From Pseudodesulfovibrio sp. (GTDB taxonomy: Bacteria; Desulfobacterota; Desulfovibrionia; Desulfovibrionales; Desulfovibrionaceae): a stretch of 64,000 nt of DNA. This document shows, piece by piece, positions 33,702-42,388 of the stretch. Position 1 is the stretch's first letter. Each line of letters opens with the position of its first letter. The notes under the pieces were generated by a model, which was not told where the DNA came from, did no database searches, and worked only from the letters and a program-made list of their open reading frames with translations. The stretch spans positions 693,029 to 757,028 of the forward strand of contig JADGEX010000001.1 of assembly GCA_016744135.1 (NCBI GenBank), given 5' to 3'. A program made the translations under genes and the position numbers.

Positions 33702-35411
33702 CTACACATCCACTCCATACTTCTTGATTGAAGCCATGCCACCGTGAATATTGGTAACATCCTTGTACCCTTTGGCATCGAGCATAATTTGCGCTTCGTA
33801 GGACCGTGCTCCGGTGTTACAAATAAGCACAATAGGCTTGTCTGTTGGGATCTCATCCAAGCGGTTATAGATTTCCCCCTGAGGCACGTTATGCCACTGA
33901 CCTGGATTGCGATCTATAACCGGTTGAGCATCAGGATTTTCACGACAATCAAGGAAGAAACACTCACTTGATTCACGGTTATCCCACAACTCCTTGAAAC
34001 CATCAGGGCCAACGCCACGGTTAATGCCGCGTAAAGCGTTGTCCGCAAGATTTGCCAAAGTATTGAGAATATCCATGGCAGCCGCAAACGGCGGGGAGTA
34101 AGCGACTTCGAGGTTTGAGATATCATCAATAGTCGGCTTGGATTTAAGAATAGCAGCCACAGTATTGATACGCCCAACCATGGCATCACCGGAACTACCA
34201 AAGCCCTGTACACCGAGCACACGACGCGTAGATTTCTCAACAACCAATTCAAGAGTCATAAGTTCTTTAGTCGGATAAAAATGCGCCCGGTCAAGCTGAA
34301 TAAGCAGGACACTGATGGCATCAAACCCGGCAGCTTGAGCGGTTTCGAGACTCATGCCGGTTCCGGCCATGGATGTCTCGAACAGCTTAACCACGAAAGA
34401 ACCAATAACACCGTCGAATTTACTTTCACTTCCAGCCAGATTGGAACCGATAATGCGGCCCTGACGATTCGCCATGGACCCAAGCGGCAAAAACGCAGGC
34501 TGATCTGTGAGAAGATTTTTAACAAGGCAGCAGTCACCGCCAGCGTAAATATCCGGGTCATTGGTGCGCATGAATTCATCAACGAAAACACCACCGCGCT
34601 CGTGCACGTTCAGACCAGCTTCTTTGGCGATATCGGAATTCGGGACCACACCCGCAGCGATAATCACGGCCTCGGCATCAAGGGTCCGCTTGTTGGTTAC
34701 AACACGAACAACCTTACCGTTCTCGCCTTCGATAGCCGTGACGGTTTCACCGAAGTAGAAGTTTACGCCACCCTCTTCCATGTGTTTCTGGCCCATGGTT
34801 GCCAACGCTGGGCTGACAAGACGCGGCATAATCTGATCAGTGATCTCTACAACAGACGTTTCCACACCCCACATATCAGCAAAAGCCTCAGCCATTTCCA
34901 GACCGATAAATCCGGCACCAATGATAACGGCGTTACTGACTTCGCCCTTGGAGATGGACTCTCGAATACACGTGGCATCATGCGGATTACAAACGTAATT
35001 CACACCCTTAAGATCATCACCGGGCAAATTCAGTGTGCGCGGTGATGCGCCGGTAGCAATAACCAGTTTGTCGTAGTTAATACACGCCTTTTCACCGGTC
35101 GTCACATTCTCGACTTCAACGCATTTCTTCTCGCGATCGATACGCGTAGCCTTAGTCAAAATCTGAACGTCAATCCCTTTTACTTCCTTGAAGAACTTAG
35201 GATCACGCACCATGTGAAAACTGGTCTGTGACAGTTCTATCGCATCGGACACATCGCCAGAGACATAATATGGAATGCCACATCCCCCGTAGGAGATGAG
35301 CGAACTCTGGTCGATCATGGTCACCGTGGATTCCGGTTCAAGCCGCTTGAAACGGCAGGCGGCCTTGGGCCCAAGGGCCACACCGCCAATGACAACAATA
35401 TGCTGAGACAT
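33702..35411 (-). CDS. CoA-disulfide/persulfide reductase with C-terminal rhodanese
   Basis: 569 residues. An FAD Rossmann fold starts at VVIGGVALGPKAACR, and the single active-site Cys44 sits in SYGGCGIPYYVSG, as in CoA-disulfide reductases and the NADH persulfide reductase Npsr. The NAD motif is AVIIGAGFIGLEMAEAF. A dimerisation domain follows, then a rhodanese domain with catalytic Cys531 in LICNTGARS. Family members reduce CoA persulfide or polysulfide with NAD(P)H. In a sulfur-metabolising anaerobe this would link sulfane sulfur to electron transfer. It stands alone. Confidence 0.9.
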   Translation of the reverse strand: MSQHIVVIGGVALGPKAACRFKRLEPESTVTMIDQSSLISYGGCGIPYYVSGDVSDAIELSQTSFHMVRDPKFFKEVKGIDVQILTKATRIDREKKCVEVENVTTGEKACINYDKLVIATGASPRTLNLPGDDLKGVNYVCNPHDATCIRESISKGEVSNAVIIGAGFIGLEMAEAFADMWGVETSVVEITDQIMPRLVSPALATMGQKHMEEGGVNFYFGETVTAIEGENGKVVRVVTNKRTLDAEAVIIAAGVVPNSDIAKEAGLNVHERGGVFVDEFMRTNDPDIYAGGDCCLVKNLLTDQPAFLPLGSMANRQGRIIGSNLAGSESKFDGVIGSFVVKLFETSMAGTGMSLETAQAAGFDAISVLLIQLDRAHFYPTKELMTLELVVEKSTRRVLGVQGFGSSGDAMVGRINTVAAILKSKPTIDDISNLEVAYSPPFAAAMDILNTLANLADNALRGINRGVGPDGFKELWDNRESSECFFLDCRENPDAQPVIDRNPGQWHNVPQGEIYNRLDEIPTDKPIVLICNTGARSYEAQIMLDAKGYKDVTNIHGGMASIKKYGVDV

Positions 35412-35462
35412 GGTACTTTACCTATAAGTTTGCGCTCTGATCGTCCCTCACGACCAAAGACG

Positions 35463-36638
35463 TTACTTCAAGAATGAGTCAATGCTCAGACCCAACCGTT
35501 TGATACCTTCTTCAATCCGCACTTCGTCGGCATTGGAGAAATTGAGGCGCAAAGTGTTCTCGCCAGACCCATCGACATAGAAAGGCCTTCCTGGAACAAA
35601 CGCAACCTTATCCTTGATGGCCGCATCAAAGAGATCCATACTCGAAACACCTTCAGGCATGGTTGCCCACAGGAACATACCACCCTCGGGACGAGTAATG
35701 GAAACATCGCTCGGGAAATACTTTTCAATCATCTCGACCATGCACGCACGTTGGCGCCCATACCGTTCCTTGATGAGTTCTACATGGGTTTCAATATCGT
35801 TGGTTTCCAAATACCGCCGCATAATGGCCTGTGCCAAGGTGGAGGTATGCAGATCAGATGCCTGCTTGGCGATAACCAACTTGTCGTAAACAGCCTTTTC
35901 AGCGACCACCCAACCGATACGGAAGCCCGGTGCAGCAATTTTGGAAAAAGAACCGCACAAGATACCAGGCTTCTTGCAGAAAGAGTAAACGCTCGGCATA
36001 TCTTCGCCCAAGAAACGCAATTCGCCATACGGATCATCTTCAACAAAAAGAACGTCATACTTGTCCGTCAACTCGGCAACAGCCTTACGCTTTTCCAAGC
36101 CATAGCTCACACCTGACGGATTCTGGAAGTTCGGGACAGCATAGAAACACTTTGCTCCGTCCTTAAAGGCCGCTTCCAATTCTTCGAGATTCGGACCATC
36201 GTCTTCAAGGGATACGGTCACGAACTCAGGTTCAAAAATGGAAAAAGCCTGAATGGCTCCGAGATAACCAGGCCGCTCAATAACAACCTTGTCCCCTTTA
36301 TCCAGAAAAACCTTGGCACAAATATCAAGAATCTGCTGAGAACCGGTGGTCACAAGAATGGAATCCGGGTCCACAGTCAAACCACGATTGGCGTATCGTT
36401 GAGCAATAATGGCCCGCAGACCGGCATCACCTTCGGTGGTGGAATATTGCAGGGCAGACGCACCAATATTCGCGAAAACTTCCTGAGAAGCCTTAGCCAT
36501 GGCATCGACTGGGAACAATTCGGGATTGGGCAACCCACCTGCAAATGAAATAATTTCGGGGTCGGCAGTAACTTTCAAGATTTCTCGAATGAATGAACGA
36601 TGAACCGTTCCCATTCTCCGAGCGAATTTTTCTGACAT
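35463..36638 (-). CDS. PLP-dependent aminotransferase (class I/II, 2-aminoadipate type)
   Basis: 391 residues from the ATG at 36638, which has AGGAG 8 bases upstream; 40 extra codons of open frame in front lack a site. ISFAGGLPNPELFP near the N-terminus, YPL-type substrate loop replaced by QYSTTEGDAGLR, and the PLP Lys in GSFSKIAAPGFRIGW assign it to the LysN/MocR-related aminotransferases, which act on aminoadipate, Leu, aromatic or Ala-type substrates. The exact substrate is not readable. Confidence 0.88.
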   Translation of the reverse strand: MSEKFARRMGTVHRSFIREILKVTADPEIISFAGGLPNPELFPVDAMAKASQEVFANIGASALQYSTTEGDAGLRAIIAQRYANRGLTVDPDSILVTTGSQQILDICAKVFLDKGDKVVIERPGYLGAIQAFSIFEPEFVTVSLEDDGPNLEELEAAFKDGAKCFYAVPNFQNPSGVSYGLEKRKAVAELTDKYDVLFVEDDPYGELRFLGEDMPSVYSFCKKPGILCGSFSKIAAPGFRIGWVVAEKAVYDKLVIAKQASDLHTSTLAQAIMRRYLETNDIETHVELIKERYGRQRACMVEMIEKYFPSDVSITRPEGGMFLWATMPEGVSSMDLFDAAIKDKVAFVPGRPFYVDGSGENTLRLNFSNADEVRIEEGIKRLGLSIDSFLK

Positions 36639-37007
36639 AACTTTTCTCCTTTCAGGAGAGTCAGATACTCGGAAAACCCAGACCTTGCAAGGCCGTATGA
36701 AGAATAAGAGGAAAAGGAAGCAGAAGATTTCAACACCATCAAAAAAGCAAGTCGGCAAGAAGCCACCTTCAAAAACAAGAGGAGGGAAATATCATATAAA
36801 TAGCATCGAAATGGTCACCAAACAAAAGCACTCCCACAATTAAGACTATTTCAGCATCTTAATAACAACCATTATCGTCTTTGTGTCGATTTATATTGTG
36901 TATCCTTCAAAAAACCGACCATCCTTTGTATCCGGTGGCAAAAAAGTCCGGTACGATATTTGCTTTCAATAATTTGATTTTATACATATTTACACCTATT
37001 GAGAGCC
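36639..37007. other. Intergenic region between divergent genes
   Basis: 369 bases between the aminotransferase and the binding-protein gene, A+T rich, with TTTATATTGT and TTTATACATA stretches that could be promoter -10 boxes for one or both genes. No gene and no strong repeat seen. Confidence 0.5.
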
Positions 37008-37805
37008 ATGCATTACATTCAGCTTTTTCTCGTGTGTTTCTTCAGTTCCCTGCTCAGTTGCACCTCTATTGCCAAAGCGGAAAATTTTTTAGCTATGGCA
37101 GCTCCATATCCCCCGTATAGCATCAGCAATGGTTTGCGAGTCGAAGGGATATCGGTCACCACACTGATGACCATCATGCAACGGTGCGGCACCCCTATTA
37201 GCAACCAGGAAATAAAACTGGCACCGTGGGCATATGCTTATGAATGTACAGCCCGCACACCACAAAGAATTATCCTCAATGCCGTTCGCACCCCCAAAAC
37301 GGAACAGCTCTATAAATGGGTAGGTCCTATCGCAACGAGCAAGGTCGTGCTCATCGGTCGAAAAAAAGATAAATTTTTAATTAATACAAAATCCGATCTC
37401 AAAGGGCTCCGCATCGCAACTGTACGCTGGAGTCGGCCGGAAAAAGCTCTGTTGGCAGGCGGCATAAATGCAAACAAGCTTCATCGCAGTCCAGCACATG
37501 TTCAGGCTCTCCGTAAACTGAGTAATGGGGAAGTGGACCTCTTTGCTTTTACGGAAAAAGGCGCTCCATATTTGATGGACGGATTGGGGATGATGCAAGA
37601 CGACTACACGATCTGCTATACTTTTGACGAGCAACCGCTTTACTTCGCCTTTAGTAAAGACACTGATGACAGTCTCATCTCTCAACTGAATAAAGAACTT
37701 AAAACCCTCAAGGCAACAGGAGCCAGTGGTCAGAGTCAATTCGATATACTCTTGGCCGAAGAGATACAACACCAAAAAACCGACCACACCTGTCGCAGGA
37801 TGTAG
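37008..37805 (+). CDS. Periplasmic solute-binding protein, family 3 type
   Basis: 265 residues from the ATG at 37008 (a TTG three codons upstream is possible). A signal peptide with the Sec cleavage site at IAKAEN is visible. The mature part has the SBP_bac_3/TctC-like pattern: AAPYPPYSI, SDLKGLRIATVRWS, LSNGEVDLFAFTEKGAPYLM and FAFSKDTDDSLISQLNKEL. It is small, not linked to a permease, and could be a sensor or an orphan binding protein for an amino acid. Ligand residues cannot be assigned safely. Confidence 0.75.
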   Translation: MHYIQLFLVCFFSSLLSCTSIAKAENFLAMAAPYPPYSISNGLRVEGISVTTLMTIMQRCGTPISNQEIKLAPWAYAYECTARTPQRIILNAVRTPKTEQLYKWVGPIATSKVVLIGRKKDKFLINTKSDLKGLRIATVRWSRPEKALLAGGINANKLHRSPAHVQALRKLSNGEVDLFAFTEKGAPYLMDGLGMMQDDYTICYTFDEQPLYFAFSKDTDDSLISQLNKELKTLKATGASGQSQFDILLAEEIQHQKTDHTCRRM

Positions 37806-37820
37806 CCGGTAACAATATCA

Positions 37821-37846
37821 AAAAAGGGGCCACACGGCCCCTTTTT
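37821..37846. terminator. Bidirectional terminator
   Basis: AAAAAGGGGCC and GGCCCCTTTTT pair perfectly over 11 bp around ACAC. It ends the binding-protein gene and lies just beyond the stop of the minus-strand gene at 37849. Confidence 0.9.
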
Positions 37847-37848
37847 AT

Positions 37849-38019
37849 TTACTCTTTATCAGGTGACCAATTCGGGTCACGGTATTTGTCAGGGTTGTAG
37901 AGACGCCAATCGGAACCATCGTCATACTTCTCATCCGCACCAGGATATGGTGTGAAGATCTTTTCATCTTTCTTGTCGTCTTTGTGACAATCAATATTTT
38001 CAAAATATGACTTTTCCAT
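37849..38019 (-). CDS. 56-aa acidic protein
   Basis: A 56-codon frame starting at ATG 38019 with AGGGG 9 bases before it and TAA at 37849. The product begins MEKSYFENIDCHKDDKK, has FTPYPGADEKYDDGSDW in the middle and ends YRDPNWSPDKE. It is rich in Asp, Lys and Tyr, with one Cys, and no membrane segment. The good ribosome site, the terminator immediately downstream and the non-repetitive composition support a real gene. Function unknown. Confidence 0.65.
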   Translation of the reverse strand: MEKSYFENIDCHKDDKKDEKIFTPYPGADEKYDDGSDWRLYNPDKYRDPNWSPDKE

Positions 38020-38110
38020 GACAAACCCCTGATATCATTCTTTTTTTACTTATCTCGAATTATCTCATTAGGACTTAAACGTCACTGCGTTCAGCCACTC
38101 TGTGAATGAA

Positions 38111-38662
38111 TTATCCTACGCTGTCAAGCTTGGGTTTGACATACAATTCCCCGCCATGACAGTCGTTAATGACCAACAACGGAAAATCTTTCACTTTCAT
38201 TGCACGAACAGCTTCTGGCCCGAGTTCTTCAAAAGCGATAACCGTGGATTCCACGATGGAATTGGACAGCAAAGCCCCTGCTCCACCAGTTGCTCCAAAG
38301 TACACGCCCTTGTATTCCTTCATGGCATCTTTAACTTCGTCGGAACGTTTACCCTTACCGATGGACGCCTTCATACCGAGCGAATGTAATCTCGGAGCAT
38401 AGGTATCCATTCGATAACTGGTGGTAGGGCCAGCGGAACCAATAGGACGGCCCGGAGGGGCCGGAGAAGGACCGACATAATAAATGGCAGAGCCTTCCAA
38501 TTCAAAAGGAAGCTCCTTGCCAGCATCCAACAGATCGAACAACTTTTTATGGGCCGCATCACGTGCGGAATGAATCGTACCAGTCAGGAAGACAACGTCC
38601 CCAGCCTTCAATTGCACCATGTCTTCATCAGTCAACGGGGTGGTCAATTTATATTCAGCCAT
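38111..38662 (-). CDS. Fumarate hydratase, Fe-S type, beta subunit
   Basis: 183 residues. Matches the C-terminal half of class I fumarases: LKAGDVVFLTGTIHSARDAAH, YYVGPSPAPPGRPIGSAGPTTSYRMD (substrate loop) and GKGKRSDEVKDAMKEYKGVYFGATGGAGAL. The alpha subunit is encoded directly upstream with a one-base overlap. Two-subunit class I fumarases are usual in anaerobes. Reversible fumarate/malate interconversion feeds or follows the fumarate reductase encoded next door. Confidence 0.93.
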   Translation of the reverse strand: MAEYKLTTPLTDEDMVQLKAGDVVFLTGTIHSARDAAHKKLFDLLDAGKELPFELEGSAIYYVGPSPAPPGRPIGSAGPTTSYRMDTYAPRLHSLGMKASIGKGKRSDEVKDAMKEYKGVYFGATGGAGALLSNSIVESTVIAFEELGPEAVRAMKVKDFPLLVINDCHGGELYVKPKLDSVG

Positions 38663-39501
38663 TACAGTACGACCTCCTCATGACGCTGGGAATGACACTG
38701 GACATTGACTGCCAGTGGCAGGCTCGCCAGATGACACGGTTCCAAAGTGATCTTAACACCAAGCACGGTCGTCTTGCCGCCCAATCCCATGGGACCAATG
38801 CCAAGTCCGTTGATGGCTTCTTCCAATTCTTTTTCCATTTCCGCGACCCTCGGCTCAGGATGCGTATCATCCAATTCACGCAGAAGTGAACTTTTAGCAA
38901 TCTTGGCAGCGTGTTCAAAAGTGCCGCCGATACCAATGCCGATAACAGTAGGCGGACACGGATTGGGACCAGCTTCCGCGACCCTGTTGATGACAAACTT
39001 CTTGATACCTTCCCACCCTTGAGCCGGGGCTAGCATGGTGACACGAGACATATTCTCTGCACCGCCGCCTTTGGCCATGTAGGAAATTTTCAATTTGTCG
39101 CCGGGGACCATGTCAAAATGAATGACAGCCGGTGTCCCGTCGCCTGTATTGGCGCGAGTTAGCGGATCGCAAGCGGATTTGCGAAGAAAACCTTCGTCAT
39201 ATCCTTTACGGGTTCCCTCATTAATGAGGTCACGGAGATTGCCGCCGACGATTTTACAATCATCGCCCACCTCAACATAATACACAGCCAGACCACAGTC
39301 CTGACACAGAGGCAACTTGGTCTCCATGGACAGATCTGCATTTTCCAGCAACTGACGCAGAACTTCCTTGGCTGAAGAAGATGTCTCTTCAGCCATGGCC
39401 TGCTCCAATTTGTTACGAACGTCCTGAGGAAGCTCCGTGTTGGCCTTGATACACATCGTGGCCACAGCTTCAACAATGTCCGCTGCCTGAATTTCTCTCA
39501 T
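38662..39501 (-). CDS. Fumarate hydratase, Fe-S type, alpha subunit
   Basis: 279 residues. It carries the [4Fe-4S]-binding cysteines of the family in LCQDCGLAVYY, further at ACDPLTRAN and NPCPPTVIGIGIGG, with GGAENMSRV. The GGAGGC ribosome site for this gene lies inside repeat copy B (39504-39570), on the opposite strand of its conserved TGCCTCCGG box. Alpha and beta are translationally coupled. The cluster is oxygen-sensitive, consistent with a strict anaerobe. Confidence 0.93.
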   Translation of the reverse strand: MREIQAADIVEAVATMCIKANTELPQDVRNKLEQAMAEETSSSAKEVLRQLLENADLSMETKLPLCQDCGLAVYYVEVGDDCKIVGGNLRDLINEGTRKGYDEGFLRKSACDPLTRANTGDGTPAVIHFDMVPGDKLKISYMAKGGGAENMSRVTMLAPAQGWEGIKKFVINRVAEAGPNPCPPTVIGIGIGGTFEHAAKIAKSSLLRELDDTHPEPRVAEMEKELEEAINGLGIGPMGLGGKTTVLGVKITLEPCHLASLPLAVNVQCHSQRHEEVVL

Positions 39502-39503
39502 AA

Positions 39504-39570
39504 GATTGCCTCCGGCGGCTTAGGGAACCTTTTGAAAAAGGTTCCCTAAGAACCCTCCAAAACTTTTTGT
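39504..39570 (+). repeat. Hairpin intergenic repeat, copy B
   Basis: GATTGCCTCCGGCGG, then a perfect 15-bp stem (39519-39533 with 39536-39550) closed by a two-base turn, then CCCTCCAAAACTTTTTGT. On the minus strand the first box supplies the Shine-Dalgarno (CGGAGGCA) of the fumarase alpha gene, so the stem sits right in front of that ribosome site. Confidence 0.7.
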
Positions 39571-39689
39571 CGCTCACTTCGCTCGAAGCCGTGCAAGCGC
39601 GTTACATTAATTTTCGAAATACAATTAAAATAAAACCAACTCTCAACCCGACAGCCTGACCGTTTACTATTCTCCCCCCTCCGCAACGC

Positions 39690-39797
39690 GGCACAAAAAA
39701 TTTGGGAAAGAAAATGGAATGGGAGTCTGGGGGAAGGGAAGAGAAAGAACCCTTTCCAAAAGATTTCCCCCTTCCCTTCCCCCAGCCGTCGGAAACA
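39690..39797 (-). repeat. Hairpin intergenic repeat, copy C
   Basis: Read on the minus strand it begins 3 bases after the frdB stop with GATGTTTCCGACGGCT, then a perfect 15-bp stem (39727-39741 with 39771-39785), then AGACTCCC, TTTCCCAAATTTTTTGT. It faces copy B across about 120 bases that hold no gene. Confidence 0.7.
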
Positions 39798-39800
39798 TCT

Positions 39801-40538
39801 TTACTTCTTGAATATTCTTTTCAATGAAGTGATACCCATCTTCCTGCGAAGGAAGCCGAGCTGATTTTGTAACGGTAAATGCTTGGGACAGACATCCTCA
39901 CAAGCCAAAAGACCCATGCAGCCAAAAATCCCCATGTCATTACCGATAATTTCATAATAATCATTTTCAGTCCGTTTATCGCGCGGATCGATAAGGAAAC
40001 GAGCAACACGGTTCAGCGCTGCCGCTCCCATGAAATCCTCACGCAGACGGGCCGTACCACATGCAGAAATACAACAACCACATTCCACACACCGTTCCAA
40101 CTCATAGATATCCACAGCCTGTTTATTATCCATGCGCTCTTCAAGAGCAACAGGATCAAACTTCTTGTTCGTATGAATCCAGGATTCAGTCTTGGTATAC
40201 ATCTCACGGAACCAGGAACCGGTGTCCACGGACAAATCTCCCACGAGCTTGAAAACCGGCAACGGCAACAAGGTAATTTCACCGGGCAAATCTTTGGTTT
40301 TAGTATGACATGCCAGACCGGGACGGCCATTGATAACCATGCCACAGGAACCACAAATACCGGCGCGACAACAAAAATCAAACTGCAATGAAGAATCCTG
40401 CTCCTCACGAATGCGATTGAGCGCAATAAACAACGTCATGGAGTCGGTTTCTTCCAACACGAACTCCTGCATATGCGGCGCGGACTGCTCATCCTTGGGA
40501 TTATACCGGAATATATTGAATTTCAGTAATCTGGACAT
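39801..40538 (-). CDS. frdB: Fumarate reductase iron-sulfur subunit
   Basis: 245 residues. The [2Fe-2S] ligands are in FCCRAGICGSCGMVINGRPGLAC (C57, C62, C65, C77), and the other clusters in CVECGCCISACG and GLLACEDVCP. The sequence type is close to Wolinella-like FrdB. It passes electrons between the flavoprotein FrdA and the haem subunit FrdC. The stop of frdA is 3 bases upstream. Repeat copy C follows its stop. Confidence 0.95.
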   Translation of the reverse strand: MSRLLKFNIFRYNPKDEQSAPHMQEFVLEETDSMTLFIALNRIREEQDSSLQFDFCCRAGICGSCGMVINGRPGLACHTKTKDLPGEITLLPLPVFKLVGDLSVDTGSWFREMYTKTESWIHTNKKFDPVALEERMDNKQAVDIYELERCVECGCCISACGTARLREDFMGAAALNRVARFLIDPRDKRTENDYYEIIGNDMGIFGCMGLLACEDVCPKHLPLQNQLGFLRRKMGITSLKRIFKK

Positions 40539-40541
40539 GCT

Positions 40542-42377
40542 TTATTCCTTCTTGTCGTCGGCGCTGATGATTTCGGACTTGCCGTAGCCACGGTCTCCCG
40601 GAGGAATTTCGACGACCTCGGTGGCGGCTTCATATTCGAGCGTCGGCAGTGTGTCGCCTTCGTTCTTCCAATAAGCCAATGTACGATTGAGCCAATCACG
40701 GTCATTACGCGCGGTGAAGTCTTCGCGGTTGTGAGAACCACGGGATTCCGTCCGCATAAGCGCACCGTAAGCGACCATCAAAGCCATCTTGGCCTGACCT
40801 TCAAGCTTAAGTGCTGCGGCCAATTCCGGGTTGACTCCCTTGCCATCGGACCGCAAACCTACATTCCTCGCTCGTGCCAATGCTTCCTGAAGAGAAGCGA
40901 CACAGGTCTCCAAACCTTCCTGAGTACGGAAGATATTCGCACCCTTGTGCAAGGCATCCTGCATGGCTGCACGGACCTTGTAAACATTCTCGGAACCGTT
41001 GGTGCAGTTGATAAGATCATCAATACGAGACTGTTGCTTCTTAACCGTATCATTGATGAGCGAGGTCTTGAATTCAGTCTCGCATCCTTGGAGGTATTCA
41101 GCAATCTTGCGACCGATGAGACCACCTGCAACGACGGTTTCAGCAAGAGAGTTACCACCCAAACGGTTGAATCCATGCATATCCCAACATGCCGCCTCAC
41201 CAGCTGCGAACAGGCCTTTAAGACCATACGCGGCACCGTCCCTGTTGGTACGGACACCACCCATGGAATAATGCTGTGTGGGACGAACCGGAATCAACTG
41301 GTGAATCGGATTAACGCCAAGGAAGGATGTACAAATTTCGTACACTTCACGAAGCTTGCCAGTGATATGTTCTTCACCCAAATGACGAATATCAAGCCAG
41401 AGATGTTCGCCGTATGGAGACTTGACGCCATGTCCTTCGCGCATGTGATGAGTCATCCAACGGGAAACCACGTCGCGAGAAGCAAGTTCGGCCTTATCAG
41501 GCTCGTACTCGTGCATGAAGCGTTTTTCATTGACGTCGAGAAGCGTTCCGCCATCACCGCGACAACCTTCGGTGACGAGAATATCGGTCGGCACGATGCC
41601 GGTCGGATGGAACTGAACGGCTTCCATATTACCCATGGGAACCACGCCGGTATCCACACACATGGTGTGCGCTCCACCATCACAAATAACCGCGTTCGTG
41701 GTATTCGGATAAATACGTCCGAAACCGCCTGCCGCGATCATGGTCGCTTTGGACAAATAAGTCAGTAGCTCACCAGTACGCAAACAACGGGCAACAACGC
41801 CGTAGCAAGTATCGCCATCCTGAATCAAGGCTATGGCTTCAGTCTTGTCATGGACCTCGACGCCCACTTGGGCACACCTATTGTCCATGGTACACATAAC
41901 CGCATGGCCTGTGCCATCCGAAGTATAACAGGTACGCCATTTGGCCGTACCGCCGAAGGAACGGGCCATGATCAACCCTTCTTTGTCCTCGGCTTCAATT
42001 TTTTCAAACTGCTTGCCGCCCTTGTAGTAAATGGACTTACCAGGAACAACACGGTTCCAAGGCACGCCCCAATGGGCCAGACGACGCATTTCAATGGGAG
42101 CCGTGTCTGCGAACAGACGGGCCACTTCCTGATCGCAACCCCAGTCGGAACCTTTAACGGTGTCCGCGAAGTGAACGTCTGGACAGTCGCCCTCACCCAT
42201 GACCGAGTTACCCAAGGAAGCCTGCATGCCACCCTGTGCTGCGGAAGAATGGGAACGACGAGCCGGGACCAGGCTCAAACAGATGGCGGAGAAACCAGCG
42301 TCTGCCGCTTCAACAGCAGCACGCTCGCCCGCCAGACCTGCGCCGACAACAAGAAAATCGGTGTAGATAGTCTGCAT
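40542..42377 (-). CDS. frdA: Fumarate reductase flavoprotein subunit
   Basis: 611 residues. FAD fold VVGAGLAGERAAVEA, covalent flavin site His43 in RRSHSSAAQGG, and the substrate/catalytic segments SRGSHNREDF, HPTGIVPTDILVTEGCRGDGG and RPTQHYSMGGVRTNRDG. It reduces fumarate to succinate, or the reverse, at the cytoplasmic face. Length and the C-A-B gene order indicate the Wolinella-type enzyme used with menaquinone in fumarate respiration and sometimes in reverse. Confidence 0.96.
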   Translation of the reverse strand: MQTIYTDFLVVGAGLAGERAAVEAADAGFSAICLSLVPARRSHSSAAQGGMQASLGNSVMGEGDCPDVHFADTVKGSDWGCDQEVARLFADTAPIEMRRLAHWGVPWNRVVPGKSIYYKGGKQFEKIEAEDKEGLIMARSFGGTAKWRTCYTSDGTGHAVMCTMDNRCAQVGVEVHDKTEAIALIQDGDTCYGVVARCLRTGELLTYLSKATMIAAGGFGRIYPNTTNAVICDGGAHTMCVDTGVVPMGNMEAVQFHPTGIVPTDILVTEGCRGDGGTLLDVNEKRFMHEYEPDKAELASRDVVSRWMTHHMREGHGVKSPYGEHLWLDIRHLGEEHITGKLREVYEICTSFLGVNPIHQLIPVRPTQHYSMGGVRTNRDGAAYGLKGLFAAGEAACWDMHGFNRLGGNSLAETVVAGGLIGRKIAEYLQGCETEFKTSLINDTVKKQQSRIDDLINCTNGSENVYKVRAAMQDALHKGANIFRTQEGLETCVASLQEALARARNVGLRSDGKGVNPELAAALKLEGQAKMALMVAYGALMRTESRGSHNREDFTARNDRDWLNRTLAYWKNEGDTLPTLEYEAATEVVEIPPGDRGYGKSEIISADDKKE

Positions 42378-42388
42378 GGCTATTTCTC

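Noticed and set aside
40731-41768. 345-codon frame opposite frdA
   Set aside because: frdA is certain by motifs; the antisense frame is a shadow.
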